Assembly (NCBI RefSeq): GCF_017526105.1
Contig: NZ_CP071839.1
Coordinates: 5,657,001-5,721,000 of the forward strand
Source: Streptomyces cyanogenus
GTDB taxonomy: Bacteria; Actinomycetota; Actinomycetes; Streptomycetales; Streptomycetaceae
Length of the DNA stretch: 64,000 bases
Direction: 5' to 3'
Under the pieces are notes generated by a model that saw only the letters and a program-made list of their open reading frames with translations, was not told the origin of the DNA and searched no databases. Positions 15,839 through 21,981 of this stretch are shown piece by piece. The first letter of the stretch is position 1. Each line of letters begins with the position of its first letter. Made by a program: the position numbers and the translations under genes.

Positions 15839-16581
15839 CCAGCACCACCGCGGGCGCCACCGGCACCGGCACCGGGGTCCGCACCGCCCTCGGCATCCCC
15901 GGCTACGCCCACCCGCTCGTCGCCCCCGCCCAGTGGGCGGAACTCGCCCGCCCCGGCACACCGGTGCACTGGGTCGTCCTCGACGTCGCCGCCGGCCCCG
16001 GCAGCCGCCCCGACCCGCACTGTCTGGAGGCCGTGGCCCGGCTGCGGGCCGCGGGTGTCCGCATCCTCGGCCACCTCGACCTCACCCACGGCACCCGGGT
16101 CTTCGGCGATCTGCTCTCCGACGCCCACCGCCATCTCGACTGGTACCGGGTCGACGGCTTCCTGCTGGACCGCTGTCCCGTCGAGCGTGCCGCACTGCCC
16201 GAGGTCCGCCGTGCCGTCACCACGCTCCGGGCGCTGAGTGACACCGCCCACATCGTCCTCGGCCACGGCCGCCATCCGCACCCCGGGTACGCTGAGACCG
16301 CCGACCAGCTGGTGACCTTCTCCGGCTCCTGGTCCGACTACCGCTGGTCGCAGGTGGCCGAGTGGACCGCCGACTATCCGCCCGACCGCTTCTGCCACTT
16401 CGTGCACAGCGCCCCCCGCGGCCACCTGGACGAGGCGCTGCGGATCGCTCGCTGGCAGGGCGCGGCCACGATCTACTTCACGGACCGCACGGACCGGGGC
16501 GGCCGGGCGGACCCCTGGGAGACCATGCCCGGCTACTGGGACGACATCGTCTCGCGGGTCGGAACGGGTGTCTCGGAATGA
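15826..16581 (+). CDS. spherulin-4 family protein (GH135-like TIM barrel)
   Basis: 251 residues from the ATG at 15826, inside the end of the epimerase gene. Family signs: IPGYAHPLVAPAQWAELA near the start, HWVVLDVAAGPGSRPDP, then DWYRVDGFLLDRCP and an C-terminal ATIYFTD strand. Fungal Sph3, the founding GH135 enzyme, hydrolyses N-acetylgalactosamine polymers and is needed to make galactosaminogalactan. In that family the barrel strand reads roughly DGxxxDE; here it reads DGFLLDRC, so the second acid is Arg. The protein may be inactive, use a different acid such as the Glu four residues on, or have another role. No signal peptide is evident. The moeZ promoter starts within its last codons. Confidence 0.85.
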   Translation: MPHLTSTTAGATGTGTGVRTALGIPGYAHPLVAPAQWAELARPGTPVHWVVLDVAAGPGSRPDPHCLEAVARLRAAGVRILGHLDLTHGTRVFGDLLSDAHRHLDWYRVDGFLLDRCPVERAALPEVRRAVTTLRALSDTAHIVLGHGRHPHPGYAETADQLVTFSGSWSDYRWSQVAEWTADYPPDRFCHFVHSAPRGHLDEALRIARWQGAATIYFTDRTDRGGRADPWETMPGYWDDIVSRVGTGVSE

Positions 16582-16600
16582 AGAAGGCCGTGGCAGTGTT
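16575..16600 (+). promoter_or_regulatory. SigR-type promoter of moeZ
   Basis: GGAAT at 16575-16579, exactly 18 bases, then GTT at 16598-16600. This matches the established Streptomyces SigR (thiol-oxidative stress sigma factor) consensus GGAAT-N18-GTT. The -35 lies over the stop codon of the spherulin-4 gene; the moeZ start is 45 bases beyond the -10. Confidence 0.72.
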
Positions 16601-16644
16601 ACAGGGAGAACAACTGTAGTGATTGACCGACCAACGGAGTCCCC

Positions 16645-17823
16645 GTGTCGCTGCCACCCCTGGTCGAGCCAGCTCCTGAGCTCACCGTAGACGAGGTCCG
16701 CAGGTACTCCCGCCACCTGATCATCCCCGACGTGGGCATGGACGGGCAGAAGCGGCTGAAGAACGCCAAGGTGCTCTGTGTGGGCGCCGGCGGCCTGGGC
16801 TCGCCGGCGCTGATGTACCTGGCCGCCGCGGGCGTGGGCACCCTCGGCATCGTGGAGTTCGACGAGGTCGACGAGTCGAACCTGCAGCGCCAGATCATCC
16901 ACAGCCAGGCCGACATCGGCCGCTCCAAGGCCGAGTCCGCCCGCGACAGCGTCAAGGGCATCAACCCGTACGTGAACGTGATCCTTCACGAGGAGCGGCT
17001 GGAAGCCGACAACGTGATGGAGATCTTCAGCCAGTACGACCTGATCGTCGACGGCACCGACAACTTCGCGACCCGCTACCTGGTCAACGACGCGTGCGTG
17101 CTGCTGAACAAGCCGTACGTGTGGGGTTCGATCTACCGCTTCGACGGTCAGGCCTCGGTCTTCTGGTCCGAGCACGGTCCCTGCTACCGCTGCCTCTACC
17201 CGGAGCCCCCGCCCCCCGGCATGGTTCCCTCCTGCGCCGAGGGCGGCGTCCTGGGCGTGCTGTGCGCGTCCATCGGCTCCATCCAGGTCAACGAGGCCAT
17301 CAAGCTCCTCGCGGGCATCGGCGAGCCGCTGGTCGGCCGCCTGATGATCTACGACGCCCTGGAGATGCAGTACCGCCAGGTCAAGGTCCGCAAGGACCCC
17401 AACTGCGCGGTCTGCGGCGAGAACCCGACCGTCACCGAGCTCATCGACTACGAGGCCTTCTGCGGCGTCGTCTCCGAGGAGGCCCAGGCGGCGGCCGTCG
17501 ACTCCACGATCACTCCCAAGCAGCTCAAGGAGTGGATCGACGACGGCGAGAACATCGAGATCATCGACGTCCGCGAGCCGAACGAGTACGAGATCGTCTC
17601 CATCCCGGGCGCCAGGCTGATCCCGAAGAACGAGTTCCTCATGGGCACCGCCCTCGAGGGTCTGCCGCAGGACAAGAAGATCGTCCTGCACTGCAAGACG
17701 GGTGTCCGCAGTGCGGAAGTCCTCGCGGTCCTGAAGTCCGCGGGCTTCTCCGACGCGGTCCACGTCGGCGGCGGCGTCATCGGCTGGGTCAACCAGATCG
17801 AACCGCACAAGCCGGTCTACTGA
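16645..17823 (+). CDS. moeZ: adenylyltransferase/sulfurtransferase MoeZ (ThiF-rhodanese)
   Basis: 392 residues, a two-domain protein. The N-terminal E1-like domain has the nucleotide loop GAGGLG at 47-52, the acceptor loop ESNLQRQIIH, and zinc-binding pairs CYRC (180, 183) and CAVC (254, 257). The C-terminal rhodanese domain (about 285-388) has the persulfide loop CKTGVRS with Cys350. Such proteins adenylate the Gly-Gly tail of sulfur-carrier proteins (MoaD, ThiS, CysO) and then thiocarboxylate them, serving molybdopterin and cysteine biosynthesis. ACGGAG precedes the GTG. moaE lies further right in the window. A SigR-type promoter upstream suggests induction by thiol stress. Confidence 0.95.
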   Translation: MSLPPLVEPAPELTVDEVRRYSRHLIIPDVGMDGQKRLKNAKVLCVGAGGLGSPALMYLAAAGVGTLGIVEFDEVDESNLQRQIIHSQADIGRSKAESARDSVKGINPYVNVILHEERLEADNVMEIFSQYDLIVDGTDNFATRYLVNDACVLLNKPYVWGSIYRFDGQASVFWSEHGPCYRCLYPEPPPPGMVPSCAEGGVLGVLCASIGSIQVNEAIKLLAGIGEPLVGRLMIYDALEMQYRQVKVRKDPNCAVCGENPTVTELIDYEAFCGVVSEEAQAAAVDSTITPKQLKEWIDDGENIEIIDVREPNEYEIVSIPGARLIPKNEFLMGTALEGLPQDKKIVLHCKTGVRSAEVLAVLKSAGFSDAVHVGGGVIGWVNQIEPHKPVY

Positions 17824-17853
17824 TCACCGGTCCTGCTGGCCAGCGGGACTGAC

Positions 17854-17892
17854 GAAGCCCACGGCTCCGACCTGGTCGGAGCCGTGGGCTTC
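17854..17892 (+). terminator. 18-bp hairpin terminator after moeZ
   Basis: A perfect 18-base stem (arms 17854-17871 and 17875-17892) with loop CTG, followed by TGTGTTT. It lies 31 bases after the moeZ stop. Confidence 0.9.
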
Positions 17893-17956
17893 TGTGTTTC
17901 GCGGCCGGTGATGCGGCCATCGGGAGCCAGAGGATCGGTCAGAGAGAAGCCCCGGC

Positions 17957-18259
17957 CTAGTCGGTGATCCGATAGTAAGTCGCCGCCTTGTCGGTCGCTT
18001 CGCCGAGTTGCTGAGCCATCTCCGCGACGATCGCATCCGCCGCGTCAAGCGCTGGTGCGCCGTCGACGTACACGTACCAGGTGCCCGCAAGCTCCCATGA
18101 TGCCGACACCGTGGTGTTGCCCGTCCGGAAGGAGTGATCGCCATCGCCCTCGATGGCGTGACACGCTAACGATCGGGGCTGAAGGACGGCTGGAAAGTCA
18201 TCCCGGGGCAAGACAGGCCAGTCGTCACCACTGGCGGTGCTGATCGTGTATTCGGCCAC
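17957..18259 (-). CDS. orphan hypothetical protein with a TTA codon, 100 aa
   Basis: The frame runs from a GTG at 18259 to the TAG at 17957-17959; there is no Shine-Dalgarno, so the start is uncertain. The protein begins VAEYTISTASGDDW and contains NTTVSASWELAGTWYVYVDG and a C-terminal helix AADAIVAEMAQQLGEA, suggesting a small alpha-beta fold without signal or membrane segments. I do not recognise it. Codon use is clearly less GC-biased than in neighbours, and codon 31 is TTA (bases 18167-18169), the rare leucine codon read by the bldA tRNA in Streptomyces. Together these point to recent acquisition and possible developmental control. Confidence 0.6.
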   Translation of the reverse strand: MAEYTISTASGDDWPVLPRDDFPAVLQPRSLACHAIEGDGDHSFRTGNTTVSASWELAGTWYVYVDGAPALDAADAIVAEMAQQLGEATDKAATYYRITD

Positions 18260-18625
18260 AGGAGATCATTACAGGGCAGCTGGCGGAGTGCGCGCCACTG
18301 TCGCAGGGCAAGGTGGCTGAGTTCCAGAAAGCGACGCCGTTCACTTCCACGCCGCCATCCGCCCAGACGGACCGGACACCCGCCGAAACTCACCGCGCGC
18401 TGCATTTCCGGCCCTGGCATCCGCTTCCACCGTACGCCGGCGGCTCGCCCAGGACGCGATCAAGCCCTGCGCCGGGACCGGAACGCGGAGCCCGGCGTCC
18501 AGGCCACCCCGTATACCGCCCGCGAAGCCCTGGGCGACCAGCTCACCGACGAAAGGGATGAGCCGGTTCCCCGGTCCGTGCGGTGGGGCTTCGGGTGTCT
18601 GTGGTGTCCGGAGTCCCCGTTCGCG
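18260..18625. other. gene-poor gap, possible relic sequence
   Basis: No convincing gene. Short frames exist on both strands but lack ribosome sites and conserved-looking sequence. One + strand frame near 18468-18560 reads like coding sequence (VQATPYTAREALGDQLTD) without a start, so a decayed gene fragment is possible. Composition resembles the low-GC orphan gene beside it. Confidence 0.35.
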
Positions 18626-20185
18626 TCATGAGCAGGTTTTGCCGTCCTTCGGGACCGTTCCCTTCAGCAGGTAGGCGTCCACCGTCGAGTCGACGCAGTC
18701 GCTGCCGTTGCCGTACGCGCCATGTCCCTCGCCCGTCCAGGTGAGTTCGACACCCACGCCCCGGCCCAGTTCGTCGGCCATTCTACGGGTGCCCTCGTAG
18801 GGGGTGGCCGGGTCGCCGGTGGTGCCGACCAGCAGGATCGGTGCCGCGCCCGGCGCGCTGACCTCCGGGGTGTCGTACTGCCCCGGCACCGGCCAGTCGT
18901 GGCACCAGCCGGCGGTGTCCCAGCCCAGGTAGTCCCCGAACACCGGCGATATGCGTTCGAACTCCGCCAGCCGCCGCCGCGTCTCGGTGAGGGTCGGCCG
19001 CTGCTTCTCGTCCAGGCACGATATGGCCCGCTGGGAGTGGGACGTCGTGCCGTAACGACCCGAGGCGTCCCGGTCGTTGTACTGGTCGGCGAGCGCCAGC
19101 AGCCCCGAACCGTCGCCCTTCTGCGCCGACTTGAGGGCGTCGGTCAGCCTGGGCCACGTCGACTCGCTGTACAGCGGCAGGAAGATCCCGGTGACCGCGA
19201 GCGTCTGGGTCAGCTTCCGTCCGGACGACGTCGGCAGGGGCTTGGTGTCGAGCCGTGTCAGCAGGCCCGCTATCTGCCGTGAGCCCCGCTCGGGGTCCTG
19301 GCCGGTGGACTTCAGGTAGTCGTCCAGGGCCCGCTGGAAGCCGCGGGCCTGGTTCTGGGCGTGGCCCACCGTGTCCGCGGTGGGGTCGACCACCGCGTCG
19401 AGGACCAGCCGGCCCACCCGCCGCGGGAACAAGTGGGCGTAGACCCCGCCGAGTTCGGTGCCGTAGGAGATGCCGAAGTAGTGCAGTTGGTCGTCGCCCA
19501 GGACCTGGCGCATCAGGTCCATGTCGCGTGCGGTGTCGGTGGTGGACACATGGGCCAGCAGCGGGCCGGCGGCCTTCTGGCAGCCCTTGCCGAAGTCGGT
19601 GGCGTCCCGGAAGTAGGCCTGTTCCTCGGCCGGGGTGTCCGGTGTGGCGTCCACGGACTCGGCGGCTTCGATCTCCCGGTCGCCGCGGCAGCGGACGCCC
19701 TGGCTCGCACCGACCCCGCGTGGGTCCCAGCTCACCAGGTCGTAGCGCTCGTGGAGTGCGGAGACGGAGTCCGCGAAGTACGGCATCGTCGACAGGCCCG
19801 AGCCGCCGGGGCCGCCGAAGTTGAACAGCAGCGAGCCGATGCGGTCGCCACCGGTGGCCCGTGCGCGGATGAGGGCGAGACCGATCGTCCTGCCGTCCGG
19901 CTTCGACCAGTCCAGCGGCACCTTGAGGGTCGCGCACCGCCAGGCGTCGCTCGGGGCGGAGGATTTCCCGGTGGCCTGACAGCGCCGCCAGTCGAGGTGC
20001 TGAGAGGTGAGGGAGGACGGAAGAGCCGTCGAGGACGGTACGGCCGGGGAACGCGACGCCGGCGGGGAAGCCGGGCCGGTCCCCTTGCCCTCGTCCCTGT
20101 CGCCGCCCCCGCCGGACGAGCCGCCGCAGCCGGTCAGCAGCAGCCCTGCCGCCACCGCGGCCGTCCACCGCAGGAATCGCATCAT
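18626..20185 (-). CDS. Tap-like secreted alpha/beta hydrolase lipoprotein (SlpD/SlpE-like)
   Basis: 519 residues from the ATG at 20185, six bases after AGGGGG. A lipoprotein signal peptide ends LLLTGC (Cys20), followed by a Gly/Ser/Pro-rich linker. The catalytic domain has GGPGGSG, the DLVSWDPRGVG motif, and the nucleophile elbow GISYG with Ser240; the C-terminal TAP-like region has PILLVGTTGDPATPYEG and a His in GEGHGAYG. Streptomyces Tap enzymes remove tripeptides from secreted proteins; SlpD and SlpE are lipid-anchored relatives encoded in tandem. This gene and the next one to the right fit that pattern. The exact substrate is inferred. Confidence 0.9.
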   Translation of the reverse strand: MMRFLRWTAAVAAGLLLTGCGGSSGGGGDRDEGKGTGPASPPASRSPAVPSSTALPSSLTSQHLDWRRCQATGKSSAPSDAWRCATLKVPLDWSKPDGRTIGLALIRARATGGDRIGSLLFNFGGPGGSGLSTMPYFADSVSALHERYDLVSWDPRGVGASQGVRCRGDREIEAAESVDATPDTPAEEQAYFRDATDFGKGCQKAAGPLLAHVSTTDTARDMDLMRQVLGDDQLHYFGISYGTELGGVYAHLFPRRVGRLVLDAVVDPTADTVGHAQNQARGFQRALDDYLKSTGQDPERGSRQIAGLLTRLDTKPLPTSSGRKLTQTLAVTGIFLPLYSESTWPRLTDALKSAQKGDGSGLLALADQYNDRDASGRYGTTSHSQRAISCLDEKQRPTLTETRRRLAEFERISPVFGDYLGWDTAGWCHDWPVPGQYDTPEVSAPGAAPILLVGTTGDPATPYEGTRRMADELGRGVGVELTWTGEGHGAYGNGSDCVDSTVDAYLLKGTVPKDGKTCS

Positions 20186-20203
20186 GCGCACCCCCCTGAC
20201 AGG

Positions 20204-20227
20204 CCCGGCGCGTCGTGCCGCGCCGGG
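20204..20227 (-). terminator. hairpin between the two Tap-like genes
   Basis: CCCGGCGCG (20204-20212) and its complement (20219-20227), six-base loop. It lies downstream of the second Tap-like gene on the minus strand and just upstream of the first, so the two genes may be transcribed separately. Confidence 0.55.
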
Positions 20228-20339
20228 TGTTCAGGCCATGGTAGGCGCACCGGGCACGGGCCGAGACAGCCTGTGGATAACCCTCTGACCTGGTATTTCT
20301 CCTGATCGTCGGGTCTTGTCGGTGGCTCTCGGGGATCCG

Positions 20340-21884
20340 TCACGAGCAGACCGTGCCCGCTTTCGGCACCTTCCCGTCCAGCAGGTAGGCGTTCACCGTG
20401 CCCTGCACGCACTTGTTCTTGCTGTCGTACGCGCCGTGCCCCTGGCCCTTGTACGTCAGCTCGACGCCGACGCCCTCGCCGAGTGCCTCCACCATCTTCT
20501 TCGCGCCCTGGTACGGCGTGGCCGGGTCGCCTGTGTTGCCGATGACGAGGAGGGGCGCCGACCCCGGTGCGCTGACGTCGGGATGGTCGGCGGCGCCGGG
20601 CACCGCCCAGTCGGTGCAGCTCACCATGCCCCAAGCCAGGTAGTCGCCGAACAGCGGGGAGGCGGCGCGGAACTCGGGCTGCTTCTGCTGGACGTAGTCC
20701 GCGGTGTAGCGCTGCTTCTCGTCGGAGCAGTTGATGGCGATGTTGGCCGCGGTCAGGTTGCTGTACTCGCCGTTCTCGCTGCGGCCGTTCATGGAGTCCG
20801 ACAGCAGCATGAGGATCTGGCCGTCGCCGTCGTAGGCCTGCTCCAGTCCCTCGGTGAGGTACTCCCAGAAGTCCTTCGAGTACAGGGCCTGCGCGATGCC
20901 GTTGGTGGCGGCGGTCTGCGTCAGCTGGCGCGGGAAGACGCCCGGGATCGGCTTCTTCTCCAGGTCGGTGAGGAGTTTCGCGATGCGGTCCTTGACCTCC
21001 TGCTCGGTGCTGCCGATCGGGCATTCCGTGGTCTTCGAGGTGCAGTCCTTCGCGAAGTTGTCGAGTGCGAGCTGGAAACCCTCGGCCTGGCCGAGGGCGC
21101 CCTGCTCCGGGGTCTGGGTGGGGTCCACGACGGCGTCGAGGACGGCACGGCCGACGTGCCGGGGGAAGAGGTGGGCGTAGACCCCGCCGAGTTCGGTGCC
21201 GTAGGAGATGCCGAAGTAGTACAGCTTGTCGTCGCCGAGGACCTGGCGCATCAGGTCCATGTCGCGGGCCACGTCCGTGGTGCGCACATGCGGCAGGATC
21301 TTCTTGGAGTTCTTCTCGCAGGCCGCGTTGAACTGCTTGGTGCGTGTGAGGAACTGGGCACGTTCGGCGCTGTCGTCCGGAGTAGCGTCCTGCTGGAAGT
21401 AGTCGTCGAGCTGGGCGTCGCTCTCGCACTCCACGGGGGCGCTGCGCCCGACCCCGCGCGGATCGAAGCTGACCAGGTCGTAGCGGGTGCCCAGGGCGGC
21501 GTAGTCCGAGCCGAACGCGGGCAGGGTGGTGACGCCGCTGCCGCCCGGGCCGCCGAAGTTGAACACGAGCGAGCCGATCCGTCTGTCCGCGGGGCCGCTG
21601 GCCTGCGCGCGGATCAGGGCGATGCCGATCGTGTCGCCCTTCGGCCGGCTCCAGTCCAGGGGTGCCTTCATGGTCGCGCACTGCCACTTGGTGCCGTTGG
21701 GCAGCGGGGACGGGGCGCTGCCGCCGCCCTCCGCCTCCGAGGGGGCCGGGCAGTCCTTCCAGTCCAGCTTCTGCATCGTGAGATCCCCGTCCTTCAGGCT
21801 GCCGCCGCAACCGGCCAGCACAGCGGAGAGCAGCACAGCGGTGGTGGCCAGCGCGGCGGCGCGCAGCCGGGAGGGGTTCGCCAT
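20340..21884 (-). CDS. Tap-like secreted alpha/beta hydrolase lipoprotein, second copy
   Basis: 514 residues. A lipoprotein signal ends AVLAGC (Cys26). The catalytic region closely parallels the neighbouring copy: GGPGGSG, RYDLVSFDPRGVG, GISYG with Ser227, then PLLVIGNTGDPATPYQG and GQGHGAYDSKN. The two proteins share long identical blocks such as DMDLMRQVLGDD and YFGISYGTELGGVYAHLFPR, so they arose by tandem duplication. It is likely an extracellular, lipid-anchored aminopeptidase of the Tap/SlpD/SlpE group that trims peptides from exported proteins. The conserved Cys pairs may form disulfides. The start follows a G-rich site (GGGGGT). The flippase-like gene lies 97 bases upstream on the same strand. 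Confidence 0.92.
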   Translation of the reverse strand: MANPSRLRAAALATTAVLLSAVLAGCGGSLKDGDLTMQKLDWKDCPAPSEAEGGGSAPSPLPNGTKWQCATMKAPLDWSRPKGDTIGIALIRAQASGPADRRIGSLVFNFGGPGGSGVTTLPAFGSDYAALGTRYDLVSFDPRGVGRSAPVECESDAQLDDYFQQDATPDDSAERAQFLTRTKQFNAACEKNSKKILPHVRTTDVARDMDLMRQVLGDDKLYYFGISYGTELGGVYAHLFPRHVGRAVLDAVVDPTQTPEQGALGQAEGFQLALDNFAKDCTSKTTECPIGSTEQEVKDRIAKLLTDLEKKPIPGVFPRQLTQTAATNGIAQALYSKDFWEYLTEGLEQAYDGDGQILMLLSDSMNGRSENGEYSNLTAANIAINCSDEKQRYTADYVQQKQPEFRAASPLFGDYLAWGMVSCTDWAVPGAADHPDVSAPGSAPLLVIGNTGDPATPYQGAKKMVEALGEGVGVELTYKGQGHGAYDSKNKCVQGTVNAYLLDGKVPKAGTVCS

Positions 21885-21981
21885 ACCCCCATCGTGGGGG
21901 CGTGCATGCCGGGGCGCGCGCCGGGCGCGGTCCGTATGAGCTACAGCGCCCGGCGGGGCGTTCCTGCAGGGGCGGGAGTGC

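Noticed and set aside
16578..16619. 13-codon ORF (ATG...TAG) overlapping the spherulin-4 stop
   Set aside because: It lies exactly over the SigR promoter of moeZ, has no ribosome site, and is short enough to be chance.
18313..18561. 82-codon frame in the gap after the orphan gene
   Set aside because: No ribosome site, Pro/Arg-rich shadow-like composition and no recognisable domain.
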